A stretch of 64,000 bases of DNA, taken from NCBI GenBank assembly GCA_004794655.1, contig SMMW01000147.1, positions 866,001 to 930,000 on the forward strand, in the 5' to 3' direction. The notes below the pieces were generated by a model, which was given only the letters and a program-made list of their open reading frames with translations, was not told the DNA's origin and searched no databases. The position numbers and the translations under genes were made by a program. The DNA comes from Marisa cornuarietis. Lineage: Eukaryota; Mollusca; Gastropoda; Architaenioglossa; Ampullariidae. This document shows, piece after piece, positions 45,701 to 58,774 of the stretch. Positions within the stretch are counted from its first letter, which is position 1. Every line of letters begins with the position of its first letter.

Positions 45701-48700
45701 GCATTGTTTGTTGGTCCTCTCCTCTGCTGGGATGTGAATAAATTTCTTTCTTTTTGCAAGGTGGTAGCTGAAAAAATTAGACTCAAAAGCACCGTCCTGC
45801 ATACGCGACGCATTTATCATCTATATATAAAACACACAAGAACTATTTTGTGCATTTTTCTATATAATATACATAAATATAGAGAAAATTGCGCAAAATG
45901 TCTTCTCTTGGTGTGCCTCCTCAACATATGCAGCAAGAGTCTTATCCCTCCTGGGAACCATTTTTTATATGAACAGTAGAGTAGCCGACTGCGTGGAACA
46001 AGACTGCAAATGCTTTTCCTAAAAAATTCGGTGTTGCTTCTGAATTTAAGGAACTGTTTTAAAATGAACAGCACGTGGGCTTAAAACTCTTTTTTTTCTT
46101 TCTCCGGCGCATCCAGTAAAAGAAAAAAGGGAATGGTGGGTCTTTTATATGAGGCTTTGGTCTTGGACACAGCAGACACCAGTATTCCAGCAGGTCTAGA
46201 AGATATCGGAGAGATATGATTCCTAGCAAAACAATGGTGCTCCGGAAAGCAGGCCTGCTTCATGGCTTATCACGCCATGAAAATTCGCTTGATGTTTGGT
46301 CGAATGTCATGAAAAGCACGTCTTTTCATTTTTGTGGCGATGAGCTCAACCGTGTATCAACAAAGCTATCGTGTTGGTCTTTTTAGCTGGAGTGGCAACA
46401 GTAAGGGAAGCAGAGGGAGCAGCAGTAGTGTTGGTCCTGTGCTACGTCACTGCGACGTAGTAAGTTCTCCATCATCATAATTATCCTTGTCATCTTTATC
46501 ATCACCAGCAGAAGTGGTAAAATTTGTCACCGTCCTCATTGTAATATTTTCATTAGAAACAGTAATGGTACTACTAATGGTGGCACAGACCGTATTAGTA
46601 GACGGCTCCTGTCGCACGGAACTGAGCCGCGGATACTAGAATGACCACTCGCGAAAGCTTCGGAGAAATCTAAGCAGCAAGTGACCGTAAGTAAAATTAA
46701 AAATGACCTTTGGCACAAGTTTCTCGAAGGAGAGTGCATCCGAAAGTAAAGTAAAAGGCCCCTTTGGCACAGCTGCGGTACGGACAGAAGTCAGAAATAG
46801 AAAGGACATTCTGGGCAAAGAGTCGACTGACAAGGCATCGGTCAGGTGGTGGGGTGGGGAGGTGTGGGAAAGGTCGGTAACTGCAGGCACTTCTGAAATG
46901 CACGCTCTCGGCTCACATCAAAATGGTACGCAGCTCCACCCTGCAGCGAGTCTAGCCGTCTTGCAAGCACGTGCACAGCGTGGGTATCCCTCTGGGTGCG
47001 CAGTCACTCCGCAAAGACGCGGTTGCTATCCTTCGCGAAATTTACTGATATGTGCACAGAATACCTGATCTTTTCCGTCGAGAACACTATACCCTGTACA
47101 CAAAGCAAACACCGTTTTTTTATGTTATTTATCATCGTAGTAACATAACTCTATTACTTTCTTCTTCTGTTAGAGTTTTCTTTTCGTTTCTTTTATAAGA
47201 AAAGCCTATCAACATTTGTCATTATTAAAGTTGCTTTCTCCAGAAATAACGTTTTTTCCTTTACGACATCATGATAAGGAATATTGCCTTTCGATATTTG
47301 TGTATTTTATAATGTGCTTGCCTCTGTCACGATAGCATTTAGAATTTTTATCAGCGATAGAAGGCATTTTTTTTCGGAAAGTCAATCCCGTCTATTGATA
47401 TGCAATAATGCAATGCAGAATGTAATGTATCATAAAGTCAGATTTGGGCTAACTAGTGTGGGAAACTTTCGGGAGGAACAAGAATCAGTTACCGTTTCAG
47501 TGTAACGTTTAATTAAAAAGAGAGACGGATATACACATAAGGGATATGAATAAAGGATGAGGACGTCAAGAAGGCTCTGAACCTCATGACCATTGTACGT
47601 GTAACCAAGATGTCAAGGACGTCGCTTTGCCGGCTTCTTTGTCTCATTCCATGCTGACTTGTCTGAAAACAGATTCTGCTTCGTGGCAGAAGTACATGAG
47701 TCTTTCTGGTCAGACTGCGACATGCCCCGAGGAGATGCAAGCTGATTCCTTAAGAAATATCTCCTACTCTCCAGCCGGCGTCCTGTCTGCCCTTGGTGTC
47801 ACATGGAAATTTCTGGTTTGCTCTCGTCTGGCGCGACTCTCCTATGAAACGTGTTCTCGTTCTCTGGCAGGCGAAGTATGTGTTTGTACCTTCAATGGCG
47901 TCTCTGCTTTTTCCAGTTCTCATTTAAAAGTACAAAATGAGGAGCTAAATGTGTGAACGTGGCTTCTGCTGACCAGGAAACTCATTCATTAACAATAATC
48001 CGATGCATAGCGTTTTCCAAATGTTTTTTTCCCCTTTTCGGCTTTAACGGAATTTGCGTTATTAAACAATTTACGAGGGAAATTGTCCGAGCAGGAATTT
48101 AATCAAGAGGCTAAAATCGATCATATTGAGAATATTTACAAATTGACACGGCCAAAGTCATTTTTCCCTTGTCTAGCATACCGTATATTCGCACGAATCG
48201 CTGATTTAGTCTCATGTAATAAATTTTCCCATTCTGATAATATTCAAGTGTATTGTTTTCTGTCTCCCTCTGCGCCTCATAATACCATTTATTGAAGATA
48301 AACTGATCTTATATCAACTACTACAAGACTAAAAAAAACTTAAAACCCAGTGATGAATATTCTGAAGTCCTGCTTTGCATAAAGAAAAATACGAAAGGTT
48401 AAGCAGTGTCTGTGATATGTAAACGATGATTGAAAACACGATGATGATGATCTTTTCTATCTGTGTTGTATCTTCAGTCAATCTGTCAGTGACTGACTGA
48501 CTGGTTCTTTTCAGGGACTTGATATGGAATGAAACGAGCTAGTGAGACTGGTCATGTTAATGTTTTATGTTATTTATATACAAAGTGTCATCACTGGGAG
48601 CTGCAAGTTGCAAAGTTGTAAGTTGTTGCAACTGTCAGCTGCAGGTAAGATGCAGTAGCCATTGTCTCCAGCACAGTCTCTATCTTTTTAGACTCTTTTA

Positions 48701-50052
48701 AAGACTTGAAGTGTCATTCGTAAATCAAAAGGTTGATGTGTGTTGACATTGTGCTGATGTGTCTCGGTTGTGCAATCAAATATTGAGATGTGCGGCTTGG
48801 CTACTAGTGGAGAAGACTCTGAACTGTTTGCATCGCTAAGGGTGGCTGTAAAAAGACGTTTCTACCAGAATCTTACATGCCCTGCAAAGTCCCCGTGTTA
48901 AGCTCTTCCCACAAACTCTTTGCACATCCGTTTTCGTAACAAGTAGTCCTTATTCCAGAACTGTAATTTACCCGAATTCTTACCCACATCGGCAGCTAGA
49001 TTTATTACCTAATATAGTTTTTATCTCGTTGTTAAATCAAAGGCGAAAGGCGATTGGTAGCATTAATTAAGAGAGGAGAAGTGGTACAAAACAACGCTCA
49101 CAAATAGTCAACATGATGTGGAAAAAATGAAAGAGAAGGAGTTTCGAATGTAAATTAGATACAGGAGATCAGACAGGTAGTTTGAACTGGTGTTTGAGAA
49201 AACAAAATGTACAGAGCTGGTATCTCGCTTGACATGGACTCACCAAGGCGCTGACTCCGAAATTCCAGATTTTGTCAAAGTCTTCTGCCTTGTCTCAATG
49301 ATCTGGATGATGACATATGGAGTTTAAGAACATGATATTAAACTGAAAACACTGGGAAAGTGTCTTGATCGTATCTTCATCTTTTCTGTCTGGTCTGTCT
49401 ATTTGTCTGTCTCTCAGGTCTGGATGAACTGTCCGTATGTCGCTCAGTGCTCAGAATATTTGCTTCTTCTTTACTCTTTATTCTACTTCCTGTCTGCAAG
49501 ATCACATTTAAAAAAAAGTAGCTTACTATTTCATAGCTTTTGATAAAAATGTATTTCTTAGAAGGACACCTTTTCTCCTTTCTTAGATAATAATACGTGA
49601 ATGAAACCAAAGACTCATTCCTCATGTAGTTGGAAGGGTTAACGTCATTGAACCCTGCTCTATTTGCACTTTGTGTAATTATTCAATACAGCGACCGATT
49701 AGGTTCATTAATCTCAAAACAAAATATCAAGAAAATTTTCTCGAGCGACACTTCAGTTTTCCAATTCTAATCTGAAAGATAAGGCAAAAAATAAGTTCAT
49801 ATTTATTTCAGATATCAGTCTCCTATTGATAAGATTTTTTAAAAACATAAACTGAACGTTTTTCTATGCCAAAGATAAAGGTAGGTAGAAGAACTGCGTC
49901 TAAAATTCTCCTATTTATTTGGTTTCATGTTAAACACTTGCAGGAGTTTTGTTTTTTTTAATTTTCAAAGCTGCGACATTATTCTTCGACTGTGTTCATA
50001 TTTCTGTTCGTCTGCTCCAAATATAAACACTCGCACATATGTGGACAATCAC
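45701..50052. other. no gene recognised
   Basis: Open frames at 46703-47068 and 47627-47956 lack known domains and splice context. Small inverted words near 48600-48630 (GTTGCAA-type) are too short to call. Confidence 0.45.
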
Positions 50053-50220
50053 CGCACACACATACACACACACACACGCACGCACACACGCACACACACA
50101 AATACACACACACACACACATCGAATGTTGAGACACATGAATTCGCAAGCTGACCACAATCATCGCTACTGTCGTACACCACCATCACCACCACCACCAC
50201 CACCACCACCACCACCACCG
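50053..50220. repeat. compound (CA)n and (CAC)n simple repeats
   Basis: Interrupted CA/CG-CA array at about 50053-50120 and a (CCA)n array at about 50180-50219. Confidence 0.9.
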
Positions 50221-51031
50221 CAACAACAGTACCACCACCGTCGTCATCACTGTGTTCAGCACCGAAGGTAGAGTATGAGTTCTGACAAGAAATCTAAGGC
50301 AGGAGTGACAACAAAAGTCTACTAAGGACGCTGTTCCGCAAAGTGCTCTCACTCCATGACCTACGATGACGGATTGCTACCTGAAGGTAAACATAGTTTC
50401 TTTCTCTTCTTTATATCCTCTTTTGGAAATGTCCTGATTGATCCCATAACACTACACAACGATTATGAGCTACAACTGCAAGAACGGCGTTTTTTTGTAC
50501 CTTAATTAATGTGATGCACAATTAAATTCTTGTAATTCGACCAAATCAAAGTTGTTTTCTGCTTCATGATTTTATGTGACTTAGTGGAACTGTGTTAGGC
50601 TGGCCTTGAAATGAGTCCACACTATATGCACAGCATAATTTCCCGTCAGAAGCCCCGATATTGTGCCAGGAGGCAGCATAAGGCGATTATTAGCGGATCC
50701 AGGTAAATGGCTTCATTAACCACTAGAGGAATTTCGTGTACAATCGCATCCGATGAAACTTTGATATATTGTCATTGTTGCGAAATGAAATATGGCGTCC
50801 CGTGTGCACAGGAGAGATGCCATAATAGTAGGCACTTAGATAAGATTGTCTTTGACAGAGTGTTTATCAGGCACACCCGATGTCAAAGTCGTTTCTAGAC
50901 TGTGGAATGAATGATATTACTGTACTGTATTGTATGAATGTGTGAATCTCAAATTGCTAATATGCGCAGAAATTTTCAAATCACTGCTTTTTTGTCTGCA
51001 GAACATTAGTTGTCCCATTGTGCACACGAAG
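50221..51031. other. no gene recognised
   Basis: No coding exon or structured repeat seen. Confidence 0.5.
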
Positions 51032-51036
51032 GCGCG

Positions 51037-51094
<58 letters not shown>
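51032..51094. repeat. (GC)n(AC)n microsatellite
   Basis: About 7 GC units, then about 24 AC units. A degraded stem-loop-like AGCGCGTTGAG...AATGTGCT at 51118-51153 follows, resembling the retroposon tails elsewhere but lacking an (ATT)n run. Confidence 0.9.
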
Positions 51095-51095
<1 letters not shown>

Positions 51096-51253
51096 CAGAC
51101 GCGCGCGTGTGTATTTAAGCGCGTTGAGCTTCCTTTTGTGTAGGTAAATGTGCTCTACAAGGCATTTTTGTTAAAATTTAATTATTTACACACATTTATA
51201 TATGTTTACATATTTAGCATGATGTGTAAATACTGTGCATATTAAATTGTATA

Positions 51254-51284
<31 letters not shown>

Positions 51285-52704
51285 GTGTGTGTGTGTTTGT
51301 GAGTGTGTGTGGGTCTAGAAAGTATTTCTGTCTTATTTGCTCTTCACCCAAGTGTGTGTTGGCTACTAAACAATTTTTTTGTATTTAGAAATATCACCAT
51401 GCTCAGAACGAGGTCAAAAATACAAACACCAGGATTGTAGCTTCATGTTGACAATGCATCAACCAGTGAGATACCTGGGACTGTATGTGCCGTAGTAATT
51501 CCGTAGTAGCATCATTAGACAACAATGAGGACCAATTTGGTGTTATTATGTGTTTGGTGGTATTAGCAAATATGTATCTCGCCAACGGCAGGTAGTTAAT
51601 CACACACACACACACACACACACCCTTGTTTGGAGAAACGGCACATAGTACTGAGTACACATAGTACACAGAGTACATAAATTCATTGATTTAAATTGAT
51701 TAAAGTTTTACACATGTAAGTTTAAGTCAGGTAGGAATCGAGTATGAATAATAATAATAATCAAGGTAGGTAATATTACTTCGTGGCATCAAGACACTCG
51801 TGCTTATAGACACTTCAACGGAGCGAAAAGATATTTCAGGCAAGTTTTAGTCATTCATCTTAAAGAAGAGGACACGAAAATCTCCTGCATATACACCTAC
51901 GTCTTGTGGCTGCCATGACTTATCCCCAACCCTTTACTTGGTTGGTCACCTTGTCACAGCTTGCAAGACCTACAGGTCATAGGTAGCAAACTTAAAAAAG
52001 GCAAGCGAAGGTATTGATGTCTTTGTGTTAAAATTATCTCCACACACGCACAAAAATCAGTTTTTCTTTCTTGTAACATAAGAGCACCTTCATTATTTTT
52101 TGTTTCCACAAATAACAAATATAGATAATGAAAACACTGAAAAAATTGAAAAACCAAATTAAAATCATGTGCATGTAGACGAAGAAAAAAATCTGCTTGC
52201 TCCCTTCAGTTAGCCCTAAGACAGAAAAAAGTCTAGATCTTTCGCCTCTTTCCTTGCGTGGGTGTGGGAAAAACATGATTTAATGGCGTGCAAAGAACAT
52301 CAGTAAGAATATAGGTTGAATATGGAGGATGCTGCAGGTAGTCATTTATAGAGGACCGTACATCATAAAGTGGATGATGAAATTTAGAACTTAGTCCAGG
52401 GCGGTATCAGTGCCTGCACTGTAATGAGAGGCATTTTAACCTCGACATGAAAAGTGGTTGTTGGCACGAAACATTTGCTTTTATCTGCTCATAAATCAGT
52501 TCCCTTGAGCTTTCCTTCCCATTTTCCTTTCTAGTCATTCTGTGGTGTTGCCTGTTTTAAGGGCTGTCAGTTTTTGCATCTTGATTTTCTTTTTCATTAT
52601 TACCTTAATCCTCTTAATTTTTTTTCTGTTCGTTTTCTTTTTCCCAGTACCCTAGGAGATTGCCTTTCTGCTGTCTATTCTTAAATGTGTACTTACATGC
52701 TGGG
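51095..52704. other. no gene recognised
   Basis: Contains a (GT)(AT)(GT) compound run at 51254-51296 and a short (CA)n at 51600-51623. Otherwise AT-rich and non-coding. Confidence 0.5.
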
Positions 52705-52972
52705 GAAGCGGGTGGCCGAGTGGTTAGAGCGCTGGCGTCCGAACCGAGAGCGCGGTGGTTCAATTCCCGATAAGCGCAGCAATCTTACCCCCAGTCGACC
52801 CAGCTGACGGGAATGGGTACCTGACTCCTTAGAGGGTTGGGGAAGGTAAGGCAGCGAGGGAGAGGAGATTGGCACCACCCTCATGTTAAAGCTGGCCCCG
52901 AGAAAAGTGGGGTCTCTGACACCTCACTCCCCAACGACCTGAAAAGGTTATGGGAGGACCTTTACCTTTTTT
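52705..52972 (+). mobile_element. tRNA-derived SINE (clearest copy)
   Basis: Box A TGGCCGAGTGG (52713-52723) and box B GGTTCAATTCC (52757-52767) at exact tRNA spacing, in a tRNA-Leu/Ser-like head. A roughly 200-bp body follows, ending near GGTTATGGGAGGACC and a T-run. It lacks a sealed acceptor stem and is followed by body sequence, so it is not a functional tRNA gene. Body modules are shared with the copy at 33.8 kb. Confidence 0.75.
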
Positions 52973-53044
52973 ACTTACTTGCTACGAGCTTCAGAAAGCG
53001 TATGCAAAGTTGTTGTGTTTTAGAATTTTGGATATGCCTGCGTG

Positions 53045-54090
53045 TACATTCAAGGCTACAGTTGGAGAAAACTGTCCGCGCTGAACCTGGTGGAATATGA
53101 CGTAGACAGCCTCACTGGAAACATCAAAGAGGTGCTACTGTCAACAACCGAGGAGATTCTAGGAAGACATAGAATAAAAAACAGCCATGGGTCGCGAATA
53201 ACATACTAAATCTGTGACCACAGGAGGGCCTAAAAGAGAGAAAAGAAAAGCAAACACAAAAAGTGAGCTGCGCAATCAAGAAAAAGGATGAATGCAGCTA
53301 GGGAGAACTAGATAGAGAGCAAATCACGGGCCTTTGGGGATAGAATGGCACGAGGTGACAGCAAAAAAACCTACAAACTTCTAAAGACCCTCACTAAGAC
53401 ACATCAGCACAAGGCCTCAGTCATCGAAGACAGCAATGGCCACCTTCTCGCAGAAGGCAATGCTGTACTCAAACGAGGGAAGGAGTACTGCAAGGACCTG
53501 TACAACTTTCAGCTGAACACCGACGCCAACATTCTCCAAAACAACCAGGCTAGAGAGACAGTGAACCTGCACACCTACAAGTCCTACGGGAAGAGGCCGA
53601 AAGAGCTGTACAGTCTGAAGGGAGGAAAGTCTCCAGGCGTTGATGATGTACCAGCTGAGCTGCTCAAGCAGGGTGGGGAATAAACTACAAGGGCCCTGAA
53701 TGTCCTGTGTCAAAGAGTCTGGGAGCGCAAGTAATGGCACAAAGAATGGACGCAGCCACGAATCATACCCCTCCCCAAAAAAGGAAACAGCAAACAGTGC
53801 CAAACTACAGAACAAAAAGCCTTATCAGTCACCCAAGCAAAGTCATGCTAAAGCTCATACAGAACCACATCAGCACCACAACATAAGAGCTGCTAGCAGA
53901 AGAACAGGCTGGATTCAGACCCCGTACAAGCACAGTTGACCAGATCTCCAACTGTCGCATCCTTAAAGAAAAGCATATTCAGCAACAGCGGGACCTCTAC
54001 CACAACTTCATTGATTTAAAAAAAAAAGCGGTTGACAGAGTCTTGGACATGTGATGCGAAACTTCAACATAGAAATCGCAGAGTAACCAA
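53045..54090 (+). mobile_element. decayed LINE fragment (same family as in GPCR intron 1)
   Basis: Broken plus-strand frames read FKATVGE, NIKEVLLSTTEEILGR, a 112-residue open piece at 53345-53683 (KKTYKLLKTLT ... GGKSPGVDDVPAELLK), then WTQPRIIPLPKKGN, EEQ-like QKNRLDSD, and HNFIDLKKK/ADRV over RT motif A, ending at CETST-like sequence. The order fits the endonuclease-RT linker through the RT fingers. Many stops and shifts make it inactive. It starts about 70 bases after the SINE. Confidence 0.8.
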
Positions 54091-54780
54091 CTGATCCCGT
54101 AGTTTTGCATCCTCTGCCAGTAATTTGTTTCCCTTTCCCTTTGTTATGGTAGCCGCCATTTCCGCCCTAGGATGTGCTGATTGTAACGATGTATGTCACA
54201 ACTTGAAACAGTGTTTCTGAGTGTAAGGCGAGATATCCACTGTTAGAGCGCACACAATTTGAAACAAATTGTTAGACATAAATATTTTTTTGCAAGACGG
54301 AAACAGTATATTGCGCTGTAGAATTATGATATCATTAAAATATTTATTTCAGTGAGCACCAGCTGTTCTTATAATCGCCCCACAGACACGCGAACTTCGC
54401 TAAGACCATAGCAAAAATAAAAAGAGTCACTATTTGTTCGGCAATAAAAGCAGCTGCCATAACTATCTTAGCAGTGTTCAAAGTAAAAGCAGCAGGAACA
54501 ATGATTGTCCAGGAGTAGGATATATTACACCGGGAGGACGTGCTTGATGAACATCTTTGTGCAAATAACATCCTGCACTATTTTTGAGACAAAACTTTAG
54601 CTTCCTTAGAAGACACAAATGTCAAAAGTTGATGTGTTTGATGTTTCCTGGAAACGGCCTTGATAGTGTTGACGACAAGCTTAATTACAGAATTACAGTG
54701 TTTTATAATTCGAATAAGGCCTAATCCTTGTCCACGCTTGAAATGTAGAAAAAGTATTACAAAGAAAAAGGATTTACACT
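54091..54780. other. no gene recognised
   Basis: Non-coding between the LINE relic and the MITE. Confidence 0.5.
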
Positions 54781-55052
54781 CCAGGGGCCAGTTGCACAAC
54801 ACGTTTCTAAACCTTAAAACTGTTCTAAAGAGGCAAAATCTCTTCTTAGCCATTTTGATTCTTTGCAGAAAAACATACAAAAAATTGTACTGACAGGACG
54901 GAAAGTCAGACTTAAACAACTTTATCTTACTTAAAGCAGTTTTAGTTTTAAAAATTCTAAAATTGTGGTGTGTACTTTAAAATAATTATTTAATTAGAGT
55001 TAAGGCTTAAAAGTGTTTAAAATTAGAAATGTGTTGTGCAACTGGCCCCTGG
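54781..55052. mobile_element. MITE, 272 bp, with 30-bp terminal inverted repeats
   Basis: The left terminus 54781-54810 begins CCAGGGGCCAGTTGC. The complement of 55023-55052 is the same except for one mismatch in 30 bases. The inside is AT-rich with no coding capacity. No clear target-site duplication is visible at the flanks (…TTACACT and TTGGAGAG…). It is non-autonomous and the transposase superfamily is undetermined. Confidence 0.85.
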
Positions 55053-55288
55053 TTGGAGAGTTTCTTGACCGTAGCTGTCGGATAGCTCTGGGAGGTCTTA
55101 GCCAAGTGTGCTTACCCAAGGTTACGTCTTCTGTAACGTGGCAGGCGAATGGCAGTTAAGAATGATTCCTGGCACTAACCTTTTCTCTGTCACGTTCAAA
55201 CCCCGTGGATGTATGATTTTCTCCGTTGCACCCTTCTCCTGTGGGTCTGGGGAGTAATGATTTAAGCACTCCCTTCTCTCTCTCTCTC

Positions 55289-55289
55289 A

Positions 55290-55348
<59 letters not shown>
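55289..55348. repeat. (AC)n microsatellite
   Basis: About 29 AC units after a short (CT)n run. Confidence 0.95.
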
Positions 55349-55353
<5 letters not shown>

Positions 55354-57040
55354 CTTGCCCTCATTTTGTCGCCATTAAAGTCCTTTCCCATCAAATAACC
55401 CTCGCTCGAATGCCAAGAGAATTCCGGAGAAATTCAGCTGACCTCGATTTCTATTAAATGACGGAGACCCAGCGAAAAGCGAAGCCAGGCTACGGCGGAC
55501 TGTCACCACGCAGTGCAAGCGAGACGTCCAACTTGATTGCTCTTTCTTCCCAGCGTCCTTGGTTGGAAAACAGGAAGTCAGTTTTTTTTCATTTTCTGCT
55601 TTATTTTCAATTTTGTGGTTGCTACCGTCTTTCCAAAGACCTCTGGAGCAGGCTTCGAATTATTTGTCGAGGAGAAAAAAAATGCTCTCTTTGGAAGCAA
55701 TCTAGAATTTTTGATCTTAGCATCTGGATCTTTTTGTAGAGGCCTGTAGCCAAATATACGTGTTTGCGGAGTACATTTTAGACGACCCAAAATTTTAACG
55801 AACCTGCAAAACTATGCTTTACTGTGACACTAATTTGCTTAGACTGTTAAACATAAACGATTTCAGTCAGTCAATAACCGGCAAATGTAAAACAATCGCG
55901 AAAAGCTATGTAAATGTTGTAGGTAGCGAATCTGAAAGACACTTGCGTGAAAACTAATGTACATGGCTTATGTCATTGATCTGAAACTAGCTAGTGGTTA
56001 ATTCTGTGTTCCTGTTTTCCAGGGAGTTCTCATAACTTACTGAAGTGAATCGGTAACGATCTGTGATGGCTGAGGGACGTCCGACCTGTTCGGTACGTCT
56101 GCGGGAAGAGACCTGGGGCAACCAGTGGTACTTAAATCAAAACCAGACTAATCCTGTCTCATCCCTATGTCAATCTTTATCGTAAAGCGAACCCAATCTC
56201 CCAGCAAGCACTGCGAGAGTTTGACTGGCTTTATCCAAGATGGTTGTAAACTAGGACGGTAGCCTTTCTCTTGGGCTCGTCCGTGGGTCGATGAAGAGAT
56301 ATATGTATGGTGTTGCCCCTGCAATAAATATCTGACGAGCTAGAAGAAGACTTCAGACCGAGGGTATGAGGGAATCATTTAGCTACCGTGAAAAAAATGG
56401 AGCTGAAGATTGCAAAGAAGGGCCTGCAGTAAGGTCGTCCTTAAAAGCGCCACAGAACCAGTAGAGATGGAATTAGATACGAAACTACTTTTAAAGAAGT
56501 CTTACAGATACTACACGAAAGGGTTAAAGTTCAAAGTACTAAGACAGGGAGAATACAGTGCAGGATCACGAGTCTTTGAAAGAAAACATTTATATAACAA
56601 ACTTTTTCCTTCAGTGGCGTAGGCAATACCCTAACTTAGAAGTAAATGTTCTAGAGAGCACTGCAATGCAATGCGGTATCGTAATAACAAATGAAACCGA
56701 GAGGGCGAGAAAAGTCAAATAAGGAACAAAATTAACAATAACAAAAACTTAAAAGACTACGACATTGACACAAGGACCGAAGTGTCAAATAGTGTCTTGT
56801 CACGAAAGTAAAACATTCAAGAAAGTAATTTTGCGTTTATGGAAACGCTGCTTTCTGATGCGACTCAGCTACTGAATAATTGACATACGCACCTCCTTGA
56901 TAGCAAGTATGTATATATGGCAGGTAAACCTGTAAAGTATATACAACTCCAGTAAAACCGATGTACAAGAGGTAAACGGATTACAAGCAGGATATACGCC
57001 TTTCCTTCATACCAACACAACAGGTAAACAGTTTACATAT
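55349..57040. other. no gene recognised
   Basis: No coding exon identified. Short frames at 55458-55739 and 56410-56622 have no known motif. Confidence 0.5.
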
Positions 57041-57897
57041 AAGCCTCAAGGTTCTGCTCTTCGGCTTTTTTATTTACTGTGTACACACAGCCATTTGGTC
57101 TCACCAAGCGCCTGTTAGGCCACATGTACACTCGTGATACACAGCTGCTATAGCGTCTGGCCTCTCTTCTCATCTTGAAAAGGTCTGCACCACCACACAA
57201 CACAAAATGGACTCTGGATGTCTATCAACAAACTGAATATGAATGAGGACAGAACTACGGTTCTATCACCAGCCTCTGCAAAAAATTTGAAATCTGCCCT
57301 ATCTTCTCCTACTTTACCTTCCTCGGAGGTGAACGTTTGTCTTTCCTAGACAGTCCGGAATCGCGATGGCATCATTGACGCATCATTATTTGTTTAAACT
57401 CACATAAACATAGTCAGCAAGTCAATTTTCCCTGACCTTTGCAGGATCAGTTATATCCGACCCTTCCTGTAAGCATCTGCCATCAAAAAACTCTCGCCTG
57501 TTTTTGTGTTGTTCTGTCTGGATCGCTCTTTACTCGTTGATCTCCCGAACTGTGTACTGGTCAAACTTCAAAGAGCTCAGAACAATGCCACTCTTATTGC
57601 CTTGGCATACAGTATAGGCGAAAGAAAGACCAGGCTACACCCTCTCCTCGGCAAGTTTCACTGGTTGCCAGTCTAAGTTTGCGTCGATTACAAGATCGCT
57701 TCCCTGAGCTGTCGCTGCCCTCACTGCTTCGCCCCAGTGCACCTGTCTAAGAAACTGATGCCTTTCCACCCGAATCTGTCTCTTTGGTCTGTTTGTGTTG
57801 CCCTCCTCTTTGTGCCACGCGCTACTGTTTGGATTTCTTTGCTCCTATGTCTTCAGTCTGCCTTTCGATTCGGTTTTAAAACCCATCTCTTAAAAAT
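57041..57897 (+). mobile_element. decayed CR1/L2-like LINE, RT C-terminal half
   Basis: Broken frames read PQGSALRLFYLL (motif B), WMSINKLNMNEDRTTVL, CRISYIRPFL, a diverged LDYCNSLL-like patch (CLDRSLLVDLP), LQRAQNNATL, LGKFHWLPV and VDYKIASLSCR, the ordered hallmarks of CR1/L2-type reverse transcriptases (family knowledge). Several stops and frameshifts are present. The coding remnant runs straight into the (ATC)n array. Confidence 0.75.
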
Positions 57898-58007
<110 letters not shown>

Positions 58008-58129
58008 TAATCACAGTATTATTCTAGGCATACCCTTGCAGGACAGAGAATCCATGCTTGTGGAGGTCACCACAAAGAAGACTGCTTTGACAACACAGGC
58101 GACAAGGTTATGATATGGTGCTTAGAGCT

Positions 58130-58774
58130 TGGAAACGGGACAATGTCACTCCTCTCCTTCGTTTTCTGCACTGGGTGAGTCTGGTCTGGCATTCAGTGCA
58201 AGCTGTCCCTGCTATGTTTTAGTTTTTTTTTTCAGGCTCCTGCCCTGCCTATTTCTCTTAACTTCTCTTCCCTTACGTTTCAGCCCAACGACCACACTCT
58301 TTGTCTGATGACCCTCTTCTAACTATTCTTGTCACCAGAACAATAAACTATGGCCGGATGATTTTTAGTAAAGTCTACAGCAAAACAATGGAACTCTCTC
58401 CCTTTCCATATCCGCCACCTAACAATCTCCAACCTGTACTGAAAACAGATCTCATCCTAAACTCTAAAGCATTACTCCTAACACAGTCCACACAATGCTA
58501 GTCCTTTTAACCCCCTCCCCTGTTTTACACTTATTACTTTCCTTCTCGTCTTCCTCTGCAGCACCACGACATTCTCAGTTCTTGTTACTTGGTTCTTCTA
58601 TGCGTTTTCTGTTTTTGTCTTCTATTAATCGTCAATACTGTCGTTTATTATTCAGTCCCTCGTATGCTGTCCATGTTGACCATGTCGCGTTCTTGTTTTA
58701 AGCGCTAAGAGCACACTTCTCACTAGTGTTAGTATGCGCTGTTCAAATCTCTCATGAATTATTATTATTTATTA
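58130..58774 (+). mobile_element. second CR1/L2-like LINE 3' end with stem-loop and (ATT)n tail
   Basis: Remnants VTPLLRFLHW and AKQWNSLPFHIRHLTISNL (the APxxWNSLP box of CR1-type RT) are followed by a 3' UTR. It ends in AGCGCTAAGAG ... TATGCGCTGTTCAAAT (58701-58747) and an ATT-rich tail (58758-58774). This links the stem-loop tails at 0, 17.3 and 61.5 kb to a LINE. Confidence 0.7.

Noticed and set aside
52705..52780. Functional tRNA gene
   Set aside because: Box A and box B are good, but there is no matched acceptor stem and a SINE body follows.
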